Assembly (NCBI GenBank): GCA_052388455.1
Contig: JBQTIA010000017.1
Location: forward strand, 1 to 42,297
Length of the DNA: 42,297 nt
Direction of reading: 5' to 3'
Origin: CAZSNH01 sp052388455
GTDB lineage: Bacteria; Pseudomonadota; Alphaproteobacteria; Rhizobiales; Hyphomicrobiaceae
How positions within the stretch are numbered: position 1 is the first letter of the stretch; the number at the start of each line of letters is the position of its first letter. The notes under the pieces were generated by a model. That model was not told the DNA's origin and did no database searches. It worked only from the letters and a program-made list of their open reading frames with translations. A program made the position numbers and the translations under genes. Below are positions 23,303 through 33,834 of this stretch, piece after piece.

Positions 23303-25144
23303 ATGCCGATTCGCCAGCTCCCGCCCGAGACCGTCAATCGCATCGCAGCCGGCGAGGTGATCGAGCGGCCGGCCAGCGTCGTCAAGGAGCTGGTCGAGAA
23401 CGCCATCGACGCCGGTGCGGCGGAAATCGAAATCGTCATCGCCGCCGGCGGGCTGTCGCTGATCCGCGTCACCGACGACGGGCACGGCATGGGGCCGCGC
23501 GATCTCGTGCTCTCGGTCGAGCGGCACGCGACCTCGAAGCTCGCGGGCGACGACCTGCTCGACATCTGCACGCTCGGCTTTCGTGGCGAGGCGCTGCCGT
23601 CGATCGGGGCCATCGCCCGCCTCAGCATTCAGTCGCGCACACAAGACTCGCGCGACGGCTTCGAGGTCGTCGTGGCGCGCGGCGACAAGCAGACCCTCAA
23701 ACCCGCGGCTCTCAATGCGGGAACGCGCGTCGAGGTGCGCGACCTCTTCTCGGCGACGCCGGCGCGGCTGAAATTCCTGAAGTCCGAGCGCGCCGAGACG
23801 ATGGCCGTGTCGGAGGTGGTGAAGAGGCTGGCCATGGCGCATCCGCCCGTCGGCTTCTCGCTGACCACGGGCGAGCGCACCGGGCTCAGGTTGCCGCGAT
23901 GCGAGGCGACCGCCGAAGGATTGCTCCAGCGCCTCGGTCGAATCATGGGCGGCGAATTTCTCGCGGACGCGCTCGCCGTCGGCGGTGAACGCGATGGCGT
24001 GCGCGTCAGCGGCTTCGCCGGCCTTCCGACGCTGCACCGCCCCGACGCCGGGCAGCAGTTCATGTTCGTCAACGGCCGGCCGGTGAAGGACAAGCTGCTG
24101 GTCGGCGCCGTGCGGGCGGCCTACGGCGACCTCATTCCGCGCGGACGCTATCCCTATCTGGCGCTCTTCGTCGAGCTGCCGCCGGCCGAGGTCGACGTCA
24201 ACGTGCATCCAGCCAAGGCCGAGGTGCGGTTCCGGGAAGCCGGCAACGTAAGGGCGCTGCTGGTCGGCGCACTGCGTCACGCACTGGAGGAGGCAGGTCA
24301 TCGCGCCAGCGCGCGGGGCGGCTCGGGAACATTGGCGGCCATGGTGTCGGCCGCGGTGTCAGACCCTCCGGGTCTGACACCGTTCTCCGGACCTGCCCAT
24401 GGCGTGAGACCGACCGGATCGGAGCCCCGCTTCCGGCGCGATGGGTCCGGCGCGTGGCCCACGCGCGGGTTCGCGGAGGCGATGCAGGCGCCGTTCGATG
24501 CGTTCTCGTCGCCCAGCGCCGATGCACGAGCCGGCGAGACCCTGCCCGCCGCAGACCTTCTCGATCGGCCCCTCGGGGCGGCACGCGCGCAACTGCACGA
24601 GACCTACATCGTGACGCAGACGCGGACATCGGTGGTCATCGTCGATCAGCACGCGGCCCATGAGCGGCTGGTCTACGAGCGCATGAAGAGCATGCTGGCC
24701 AGTGGCGGCGTGGCGCGGCAGGGCCTGCTCATCCCCGTCATCGTCGAGCTTGGCGAAGACGAGGCTGCGGCCCTGCTCGAACGAGAAACAGAACTGGCCG
24801 AGCTGGGTCTCGTCGTCGAGAGTTTCGGCAGCGGAGCGGTGGCGGTACGCGAGGTGCCGGCCCTCATCGGCACTGCCGATGTCGACGGACTGGTCCGCGA
24901 TCTCGCCTCCGAGATCGTCGAGCACGGCAAGGGCTTCGCCCTGCGCGACCGGCTCGAATCCGTCGCCTCGCGTATGGCGTGCCACGGCAGCGTGCGGGCG
25001 GGTCGGCGGCTCACGGCCGACGAAATGAATGCGCTGCTCCGGGAGATGGAGGCAACTCCCCACTCCGGGCAGTGCAACCACGGCCGGCCGACCTACGTGG
25101 AGCTGAAGCTCACCGACATCGAGCGCCTGTTCGGGCGGCGCTGA
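23303..25144 (+). CDS. mutL: DNA mismatch repair protein MutL
   Basis: This 613-aa GHKL ATPase couples MutS to strand incision. N-terminal motifs are intact: ENAIDAGA, DDGHGMG and GFRGEALPSI. The C-terminal domain carries the endonuclease signature DQHA-x2-E-x4-E (Asp448-Ala451, Glu454, Glu459), with ACHGSVRAGRRL and CNHGRP. MutL should therefore nick DNA itself, as expected in bacteria without MutH. The inter-domain linker (about 335-430) is low complexity and contains the in-frame 27-bp palindrome encoding VSDPPGLTP at 352-360. The gene converges with the aminotransferase gene, with a 9-bp gap. Confidence 0.96.
   Translation: MPIRQLPPETVNRIAAGEVIERPASVVKELVENAIDAGAAEIEIVIAAGGLSLIRVTDDGHGMGPRDLVLSVERHATSKLAGDDLLDICTLGFRGEALPSIGAIARLSIQSRTQDSRDGFEVVVARGDKQTLKPAALNAGTRVEVRDLFSATPARLKFLKSERAETMAVSEVVKRLAMAHPPVGFSLTTGERTGLRLPRCEATAEGLLQRLGRIMGGEFLADALAVGGERDGVRVSGFAGLPTLHRPDAGQQFMFVNGRPVKDKLLVGAVRAAYGDLIPRGRYPYLALFVELPPAEVDVNVHPAKAEVRFREAGNVRALLVGALRHALEEAGHRASARGGSGTLAAMVSAAVSDPPGLTPFSGPAHGVRPTGSEPRFRRDGSGAWPTRGFAEAMQAPFDAFSSPSADARAGETLPAADLLDRPLGAARAQLHETYIVTQTRTSVVIVDQHAAHERLVYERMKSMLASGGVARQGLLIPVIVELGEDEAAALLERETELAELGLVVESFGSGAVAVREVPALIGTADVDGLVRDLASEIVEHGKGFALRDRLESVASRMACHGSVRAGRRLTADEMNALLREMEATPHSGQCNHGRPTYVELKLTDIERLFGRR
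24354..24382 (+). repeat. in-frame palindromic element in mutL
   Basis: GGTGTCAGACCC-TCC-GGGTCTGACACC is a perfect 12-3-12 palindrome (24355-24381), extended by one further C/G pair. The same core occurs three times in uvrB. Here it is read as VSDPPGLTP, in the disordered linker between the MutL ATPase and endonuclease domains, where an insertion would be tolerated. Confidence 0.9.
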
Positions 25145-25153
25145 GCCGCGTCA

Positions 25154-26362
25154 TCACTTGAGATTGCCGCAGAAGCGCTGGATGCGCATGCAGGCTTCCT
25201 TCAGAGCCGCCGTGGACGTGGCATACGAGATGCGGAAGGCGGGGGAGCCGGCGAATGCGGCGCCATGCACGCAGGCGACGCCCTCTTCTTCCAGCAGCGC
25301 GGTGACGAAATCCTCGTCGTTGGCGATGTGCTTGCCCTTGGGGCTGGTCCGGCCGATGGCGCCGGCACAGGACGGATAGACGTAGAACGCCCCCTCCGGC
25401 TTCGGGCAGCGGATGCCGTTCGCCTGATTGAGCATCGACACCACCAGATCGCGACGCTCGACGAACACGGCGTTGTTGCGGGCGATGAAATCCTGCGGCC
25501 CGTTCAGAGCCTCGACGGAGGCCCACTGGGTGATCGACGACGGATTCGAGGTCGACTGCGATTGCAGCTTCGACATCGCCTTGATCAGGCTTTCCGGCCC
25601 ACCGGCATAGCCCATCCGCCAGCCGGTCATGCAGTACGCCTTCGAGAGGCCGTTCATGGTCAGCGTGCGATCGTAGAGGCCCGGCTCGACCTGGGCGGGG
25701 GTGCAGAACGTGTGGCCGTCGTAGAGCAGGTGCTCGTACATGTCGTCGGTCAAAACCCAGACGTGGGCGTTCTTCGGCTGCATCAGCACGTCGGTCAGCG
25801 CCTTCAGCTCGGCGTGGCTGTAGGCGGCGCCGGTCGGGTTGGACGGCGAGTTGAAGATGAACCATTTGGTCCGCGAGGTGATCGCCCGGTCGAGCACCTC
25901 CGGCTTCAGGCGGAAGCCGTCGTCGATCGTCGTCTCGGCGAAGATCGGCGTGCCGCCGCCCAGCAGCACGATGTCGGCATACGAGACCCAGCAGGGCGCC
26001 GGCATCACGACCTCGTCGCCCGGATTGAGCGTCGCCAGCAGCGCGTTGTAGAGCACCTGCTTGCCGCCGGTGCCGACCGAGATCTGGCTGGTTTTATAGT
26101 CGAGGCCGTTGTCGCGCTTGAACTTGGCCGTGATCGCAGCCTTCAGCTCGGGAATGCCGTCGACGTCCGTATATTTCGTCTTGCCGTCCTTCAGAGCAAC
26201 GACGGCCGCCATCTTGATATTCTCGGGCGTGTCGAAATCGGGCTCGCCCGCCGAAAGCGAGATGATGTCATGGCCCTGCGCCTTCAGTTGCCGGGCCTTC
26301 ATCGAGACGGCGATGGTCGCCGAAGGTTGAATGCGGTTCAGACTGTCGGCGATAAAGCCCAT
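25154..26362 (-). CDS. aspartate aminotransferase (class I, AAT Ib type)
   Basis: This 402-aa PLP enzyme transfers the amino group between aspartate and 2-oxoglutarate, or between related acids. Key elements: SAGEPDFDTP at the N-terminus, NSPSNPTGAA (171-180), VLTDDMYEHLLYDG, and the PLP lysine Lys241 in NGLSKAYCMTGWRMGY. The C-terminal Arg is in FRISYATS. These match subgroup Ib enzymes common in Rhizobiales, some of which also act on prephenate. The start at 26362 was chosen because GAGGG lies seven bases upstream; an upstream in-frame start at 26407 lacks this support. It is monocistronic by context. Confidence 0.92.
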   Translation of the reverse strand: MGFIADSLNRIQPSATIAVSMKARQLKAQGHDIISLSAGEPDFDTPENIKMAAVVALKDGKTKYTDVDGIPELKAAITAKFKRDNGLDYKTSQISVGTGGKQVLYNALLATLNPGDEVVMPAPCWVSYADIVLLGGGTPIFAETTIDDGFRLKPEVLDRAITSRTKWFIFNSPSNPTGAAYSHAELKALTDVLMQPKNAHVWVLTDDMYEHLLYDGHTFCTPAQVEPGLYDRTLTMNGLSKAYCMTGWRMGYAGGPESLIKAMSKLQSQSTSNPSSITQWASVEALNGPQDFIARNNAVFVERRDLVVSMLNQANGIRCPKPEGAFYVYPSCAGAIGRTSPKGKHIANDEDFVTALLEEEGVACVHGAAFAGSPAFRISYATSTAALKEACMRIQRFCGNLK

Positions 26363-26636
26363 GGCACACCCTCGCATGTGATCAGCAACGGCATTGTTGC
26401 AGCGCAAACAACCCCGATCGGCGCGAAGCTATAACCGCGACACGGGCGATTTCAACACCCAAACGGACGCCCGTGAAGGCGTATTCCCAGTTGCCGGCGA
26501 GGCACAGCCAACGGCCGTTCATCTTCCGTAAAGGCAAATGCTCGCACAACGCCACATTGTCGGCCCAACGAGGCCACACGAAGCATGTGCAATCCTCGGC
26601 AGTTAAGTGGGACAATCTCGAATGAGAGGATGCGAG

Positions 26637-27047
26637 ATGATGGTTGCCAAGACACGCGCCGCAACCGCCAAGCCGGTGCACCGGGTCGCCGCCGACGCCG
26701 GCCTCGGACTCGTGCTGTTCGTCGCCTTCGCCATCGGCCTGCTCGGAGCGCCGAGCTTCAGCGACATGCTGACGGGCGGTCAGGCGCGAGCCGCCGATCT
26801 CGCCCGCGTGGCCGCCTTCACCGGACCGACTCTGCCGTCGGCCATCGAGCCGGCCGCGGTCCGCCCGGCAATTCTGATCTCGACCCGCGGCGGCCTTCAG
26901 GCCCAGTCGAGCAGCACCTCGGCCATCGCTCTGCTGGCCGGAGTGTTCGCGGTACTGTTCGCGTTCAACCTCGCCTTTTTCCGGCATCTGCGCAGGGTCT
27001 ACGTCACGCCGCGCCGCGCCGGTCGCCGGAGCCGAAACGCCTTGTAA
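26637..27047 (+). CDS. small membrane protein of unknown function
   Basis: The 136-aa product begins with a polar stretch, then a hydrophobic segment (about 20-40). A periplasmic-length loop of about 60 residues follows, then a second hydrophobic segment (about 98-118) and a basic C-terminus (RHLRRVYVTPRRAGRR). The topology is probably N-in/C-in. GAGAGG lies just before the paired ATGs 26637/26640. I do not recognise a family. Confidence 0.6.
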   Translation: MMVAKTRAATAKPVHRVAADAGLGLVLFVAFAIGLLGAPSFSDMLTGGQARAADLARVAAFTGPTLPSAIEPAAVRPAILISTRGGLQAQSSSTSAIALLAGVFAVLFAFNLAFFRHLRRVYVTPRRAGRRSRNAL

Positions 27048-27201
27048 CCCAATGCGCGGGCGCTTCGGCTCTCCTCGACCAAAATGCTGTTCGTGGTCCG
27101 GCCGAGGTCTAAATTCGTAGTTGTCCCCAGGGAGGGGGTCGCTAGAGCGAGCACCCACCCCTATATTCGCAGGATCGAGAGCGAAAACCGGAGGGCAGGC
27201 C

Positions 27202-27825
27202 ATGCAACCGACAGCGACCAGCGGATCGACTCGCACGCCCCGCCTTTCATGTAATTCCTCAGTGCTGGCCTTGACGGCGGCCGGGGCGACCATCGGCCTG
27301 ATGGCGGCATTCAGCTCCGACGCCATGATCTCGAAGGGTTTTGCGGTCGCCTTGCAGAGCGAACCTGCGGTGCTGGCCCGAACTGAAGGCGCTGCGGCAG
27401 AGCCGCCAGTGGCCGGCAGCGAGGACTTCTGGCTCTCCCACGAAAGCGCGCCACCGACCCGGGACGGGGCCGATATCGCACTGACGGCCTGGGGGGCGCC
27501 GGTCAAGCTCGGCGCCACGCTGACCTTGACGCTTTCCGGGCAGCCGCGGACGCTGGAAGTGGTCGAGATTGCCGAGCTGGATGCCGGCGTGACCCGCGTC
27601 GAGACCGGCTCATCCCCCGCCCGGCCTGTCATCGTCTCGTGCCGCGAAGTCGGCAAACCTGATGGCGCCATGGTGCGCTTCATCGTCGAGCCGGCGGCTG
27701 GCCGGACCGCACGTCAGGTCGCCGTGGTTCCCGCACGCTCCCTCTCGCCCGACCTAGGCACCAGAACCCGGCCGCGATCTCGCGACCGTGAGCCGATCCA
27801 CGGCGACGAATGGCGAATAGCGTAG
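27202..27825 (+). CDS. membrane-anchored protein of unknown function; C-terminus supplied by a dispersed repeat
   Basis: The 207-aa product starts at ATG 27202 behind GGAGGGCAGG. It has one hydrophobic segment (about 21-40), then a periplasmic-type region rich in Ala, Glu and Thr with a beta-like stretch (KLGATLTLTLSGQPRTLEVV). The last ~25 codons, including the stop, lie inside dispersed repeat copy B (27747-27821). The Arg-rich tail GTRTRPRSRDREPIHGDEW is thus repeat-derived and probably replaced the original C-terminus. Function is unknown. Confidence 0.6.
   Translation: MQPTATSGSTRTPRLSCNSSVLALTAAGATIGLMAAFSSDAMISKGFAVALQSEPAVLARTEGAAAEPPVAGSEDFWLSHESAPPTRDGADIALTAWGAPVKLGATLTLTLSGQPRTLEVVEIAELDAGVTRVETGSSPARPVIVSCREVGKPDGAMVRFIVEPAAGRTARQVAVVPARSLSPDLGTRTRPRSRDREPIHGDEWRIA
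27747..27821 (-). repeat. dispersed ~75-bp repeat, copy B
   Basis: The reverse complement matches copy A at 1-77 along its whole length, with about nine differences. It lies head-to-head with copy C: the 17-bp arms at 27798-27814 and 27842-27858 are perfect inverted repeats. The copy overlaps the 3' end of the 27202 gene and supplies its stop codon. Confidence 0.85.
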
Positions 27826-27839
27826 CTTTGCCTACGGTT

Positions 27840-28042
27840 GAGCCATTCGTCGCCGTGGGCGGCCACGGGCGTGCGACCCCGTCCAAGCGAAGCTTGGCTT
27901 CGCCAAGACGGGCGGGGCGAATTTGACGCCACGCGGCGTCGAAACGCTTGTCCGATGCGACGGCATCGAACCGCGCGCTTCTTCTGGCGTACCGTCAAAT
28001 TCACCTCCGTCGCGACCGGGTTCTGGTGCATAGGTCGGGCTA
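27840..28042 (+). repeat. dispersed repeat, copy C, split by an insert
   Basis: The left part (27840-27877) matches copy A up to its CGTGCGA. The right part (about 28010-28042) matches from there to the end, including GTTCTGGTGCATA. Between them are about 130 bp absent from copies A and B. The gap from 27826 to 28146 holds only this repeat, its insert and the promoter region of the next small gene. Confidence 0.8.
27879..28005 (+). other. hairpin-rich insert inside repeat copy C
   Basis: The insert opens with overlapping hairpins CCAAGC-GAA-GCTTGG and CTTGGC-TTC-GCCAAG, enclosed by CCGTC/GACGG (27879-27911). It continues with 13-bp imperfect inverted repeats, GGCGAATTTGACG (27916-27928) and CGTCAAATTCACC (27993-28005), enclosing about 64 bp. 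There is no transposase or convincing ORF. It resembles a small non-autonomous element nested in an older repeat. Confidence 0.55.
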
Positions 28043-28146
28043 GGACCCGTCATCGTAGCGGCCGAGTTGCATGACCCGGTGGCGTCCGTGATATGCTGTT
28101 CGCCGAGAACGGCCGACGGGCGCCGGACATCCTGGGGAGCACTGCC

Positions 28147-28326
28147 ATGCGGCTCAATCCGCCGACCATCATCATTTTCCTGATTTCGTTCGTGCTGGCC
28201 GCTCTGGCCCTGATCACCAAGCTGGGGTACATCCCCATTCCCCGCTACCTGCCCCACCAGGAATTCTGGCTGTCGATCATCGCGTACTTCACGCTGATGG
28301 TCGGAAATCTGGTCAAAGGGCTGTAG
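28147..28326 (+). CDS. 59-aa two-helix membrane protein
   Basis: The short product has two hydrophobic segments (about 5-24 and 39-57) around a YIPIPRYLPHQEFW turn. This is a hairpin membrane protein with little soluble part. GGGGAG lies eight bases before ATG 28147, which argues for real translation and against the longer upstream start at 28093. Function is unknown. Confidence 0.6.
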   Translation: MRLNPPTIIIFLISFVLAALALITKLGYIPIPRYLPHQEFWLSIIAYFTLMVGNLVKGL

Positions 28327-28550
28327 GTCTCGCCCCTCCTACGCTGTCCGGGAGTTCCCTCGAACATCGGCTGCGGGCTGGCGTGCCGGCGGCACGTGAA
28401 CTATGCCACTTTGGGGGTGGACGGACTCATCGCCGACACCGCGGCATGAAACCCGATCTCCGCCCCCGCGTTGATCATCATCGGAGTCCGTCGCGACCCG
28501 TGTCTGTCGCTCTATTTTCGCACTCACTCAAAATCGGAGAACACGCAATC

Positions 28551-28952
28551 ATGGCATCCACCCCTTCGGGCGCCGTTTCGGCAAGTCTGGTCATTCTCAT
28601 TCTGGTCGCTGCGGCGATCGGCGCCGTCGTGGCCCTCATGCTGCAGGACACCGGCCTCAGCACGCGCGCCATCGCCGTCATTGCGGGCTTCGTTGCGACG
28701 ATCGCTGCCAGCATCGCACGCTACAAGGTCATTTTCCTCGGCGCCGGGAAAGGTCCGGATGAATCGCGCATTCCGAACGTGGTCGTGATCTACGCCGCCA
28801 TCGCCTCGATGGCCGGAAGTCTCGCCGCGCACGACCTCAACGGCGTGTCCGGCATGTCGTCGACGGTTTTCCTGGGCGCACTCGCCGGACTGCTGTCGGC
28901 GGTTCTGATGGCGATGCTGATGATCACCTATCACACCAACCCGCGTCCGTAG
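28551..28952 (+). CDS. four-helix membrane protein of unknown function
   Basis: The 133-aa product has four hydrophobic segments (about 10-29, 37-56, 75-93 and 105-126) with small loops, consistent with a small integral membrane protein. Only the IPNVVVIYAAIASMAGSLAA block looks distinctive. It follows the 59-aa membrane protein by 224 bp and is followed by a hairpin terminator. I do not recognise a family. Confidence 0.65.
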   Translation: MASTPSGAVSASLVILILVAAAIGAVVALMLQDTGLSTRAIAVIAGFVATIAASIARYKVIFLGAGKGPDESRIPNVVVIYAAIASMAGSLAAHDLNGVSGMSSTVFLGALAGLLSAVLMAMLMITYHTNPRP

Positions 28953-28968
28953 TCTCAGCCCGGTTCCC

Positions 28969-28998
28969 GCCCAGGCGATCCGAGAGGGTCGCCTGGGC
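28969..28998 (+). terminator. hairpin after the 28551 gene
   Basis: GCCCAGGCGA and TCGCCTGGGC form a perfect 10-bp stem with a 10-base loop, 17 bp after the stop codon. There is no clear T-run, but position and stability fit a transcription end. Confidence 0.6.
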
Positions 28999-29045
28999 GG
29001 CGGCTCCTGCCTTTGAGCGAGATCGGCTGTCGCGCGCAACCGATG

Positions 29046-29416
29046 TCACCTGATCAGCCGCTCGTACTCGTCGTGCGGACCAATCCAGTATCAGACGAGA
29101 ATGTTCGGTTCGGGCTCAATGGCCAACGCCCGATAGTTTCGGCCCACACGCACCGACCAGTAAATCCCGACCCGCTTGAAGTGCAGCGGGGGTGCCGACT
29201 GTCTTGCTTCAAGAGCGAATACTGCCTGTCGGCGAGCTTTTTGACATCAGAAGGTAATTTTGCGTAGCAGGCCTGAAGTCTAAATTTCTCCGGTGCTGCA
29301 CGACCAAAGCACCTCTCACCAATAAGGTCAGATTTCTTCGGTGAGACCGACCTTGTAGTCCGCTCCGCGTCGCTGAGCTCGGTGACCGCTTTTTCAATGT
29401 CTTCAAACCTGGTCAT
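29046..29416 (-). pseudogene. decayed RelE/ParE-type toxin-antitoxin module
   Basis: From ATG 29416 the first 19 codons (MTRFEDIEKAVTELSDAER) match the antitoxin start, but about 80 bp of its remainder is missing. The toxin follows with at least two single-base losses. One is near 29270, where CRRNLDF passes to ACYAKLP in another frame; one is near 29190, where LKQDSRHP passes to LHFKRVGIYWSVRVG. There is also a TGA at 29093-29091 in the final frame, before YWIGPHDEYERLIR. That TGA is at the same codon as the one in the 22938 toxin. The pieces together reconstruct a toxin of the same family. This is clearly a pseudogene. Confidence 0.78.
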
Positions 29417-29422
29417 ACGCGG

Positions 29423-29428
29423 ATTATA
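29423..29428 (-). promoter_or_regulatory. perfect -10 box of the decayed module; predicted leaderless
   Basis: TATAAT on the minus strand is followed by CCGCGT and then the ATG at 29416. The first transcribed base would be the A of the start codon. No good -35 is seen at 16-18 bp. It keeps the leaderless geometry of the higBA and vapBC promoters. Confidence 0.45.
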
Positions 29429-29639
29429 CACGAGAGAAGCCTGACGGCGCTACTGACCTACTGGCCCGGTCTGCCGGTCCGACGAGGGTTTGCTGGTGGT
29501 CGTGCGGCTCGTTACGTCGTTCAAACGCAGGGCGCCGGCCCGGTGTAAAACGGCTGGAAACCGCCACGACGCCACTGCCCACGACCCAGCCTCGCGTGCT
29601 ACAAAAAGTTCGCCGTCTCAACATATCACGGAGGTCGTC

Positions 29640-29894
29640 ATGACACGCTTCGGCATGGCTCTCACACTTGCAGTCACCCTGACGGCCGGTGCAGCCGGCT
29701 CTCACGCAGGCTGCCGCACAGTCGCGGGATCGGCAGACATGGTCACCACCGATCTCGCAAAATTCATGGCGAATGCCGCGCTCAAGAATGCGATCGCCGC
29801 GCACGGTCTGAAGCCGTCCGGTGCGATTTCCATGAAGTGCCGGGAGGACACGTTCACCACGTACTGCAAAGCCACCCGCCAGGCCTGCAGCTGA
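29640..29894 (+). CDS. small secreted Cys-containing protein
   Basis: The 84-aa product has a signal peptide (about 4-23, ending SHA). The short mature domain has four Cys (GCRTVAG, MKCREDTFTTYCKATRQAC) that can form two disulfides. CGGAGGT lies a few bases before the ATG. I recall similar short periplasmic proteins in Rhizobiales but no function. It converges with uvrB, with a gap of six bases. Confidence 0.7.
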   Translation: MTRFGMALTLAVTLTAGAAGSHAGCRTVAGSADMVTTDLAKFMANAALKNAIAAHGLKPSGAISMKCREDTFTTYCKATRQACS

Positions 29895-29900
29895 ATACGT

Positions 29901-32864
<2,964 letters not shown>

Positions 32865-32952
32865 GGCCGACAATATGGCCCTGCGGTCGCCGGCTCTCAA
32901 GGCGTTGCATCCGAGTGCCACGAATCGGTTGGGAGGATAAGCACCCTTTCCC

Positions 32953-32968
32953 GGTGACCCAGGTCACA
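32953..32968. promoter_or_regulatory. CRP/FNR-like palindrome between uvrB and the 33069 gene
   Basis: GTGA-CCCAGG-TCAC with a following A is a two-fold symmetric site with the 4-6-4 spacing of CRP-family operators. It lies in the 204-bp region between divergent genes, about 100 bp from each start. A single short match carries limited weight. Confidence 0.3.
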
Positions 32969-33068
32969 GACATCGATGTCGCGGTGAGCTAGGCATGGGA
33001 TGCTGTCCTGCCCTAACGTGACGACGGCGGCGTCGCGGGACGCCGCGTTTGTGATTGGGATTCCGTCG

Positions 33069-33638
33069 ATGAAATTCATAGTGTCGAGCTTCGTGGCGGC
33101 CGCCTGTTTCGCCCTCGGTGCGATCAGCTCGCTCGCCGCCGGAGCCCTCCCCGACGGGACACGGAGCATCACCTTCATCGCTGCCGATGGCACGCGCCAG
33201 CCGGTCGGCAAGGTCACGTTCGTTCACGACGGCGATGGCGCCCGCATCGAAGTGAAGCTCGACGCTCCGGAGTTCACAGACGAATTTCTGTCGATGCGGC
33301 CGTTCCGCTGCCTGTCAGGGCCGAAGCAGCAGTGGTGCCACCTGCCTTACGGGTACGATATCAAAGGGCGGGTGACGGCCGCCGACCTGATGGACCTCGA
33401 ATATATGCTGATGTTCATCTGGCGCACTTACGAGCGAGTGGGGGCCGACGCCTGGAACGGTCTCTATTTCAAGCTGGCGCTGGCGCCCGATGGAAGCATC
33501 GCCGGCGACTTGCACGAAGCCGATTTCAACATCCTGGCCGTTCCGCCGGACGACCCGACGGTTAGGCCCGTGACCCACCGCGACCTGACCCCGGCCCAAC
33601 CCGGCAACCATTTGTTCGACCGCGTGGAAATCCGCTGA
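33069..33638 (+). CDS. secreted protein of unknown function
   Basis: The 189-aa product has a signal peptide (about 3-23, ending SLAAG). The mature domain has a conserved-looking MRPFRCLSGPKQQWCHLPYGYDI block (quoted in part) whose two Cys may be bonded. The DLEYMLMFIWRTYERVGADAWNG region follows. ATG 33069 fits the signal peptide; the longer ORF from 33000 does not. I recall homologues in Hyphomicrobiales annotated only as hypothetical. Confidence 0.72.
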   Translation: MKFIVSSFVAAACFALGAISSLAAGALPDGTRSITFIAADGTRQPVGKVTFVHDGDGARIEVKLDAPEFTDEFLSMRPFRCLSGPKQQWCHLPYGYDIKGRVTAADLMDLEYMLMFIWRTYERVGADAWNGLYFKLALAPDGSIAGDLHEADFNILAVPPDDPTVRPVTHRDLTPAQPGNHLFDRVEIR

Positions 33639-33834
33639 CGCCCGCGCGGCGCTGCCCGCCCCCGCCACCGCCCCTGTTGCGCCAAGATCACAGCGCGTCG
33701 ACGCTCCGCGCCGCCGTTGAAACGCGGACATGGCCACGTCGTAGCTCCCCCCGGTATTGATGGTTGGACAGGGTCGGCGGCGCAGAATCGCCTATGAGTG
33801 CCGAGCGGCCGGCAGACGCTGGGGAGCAGGGTTC

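Noticed and set aside
27714..28031. Minus-strand ORF (105 codons) through the dispersed repeats
   Set aside because: It is made entirely of the repeat and its insert, with strong Arg bias. I treat it as a repeat-derived spurious frame.
32865..33000. SOS (LexA) box upstream of uvrB
   Set aside because: I looked for the alphaproteobacterial GTTC-N7-GTTC and for GAAC-N7-GTTC and found none near the start.
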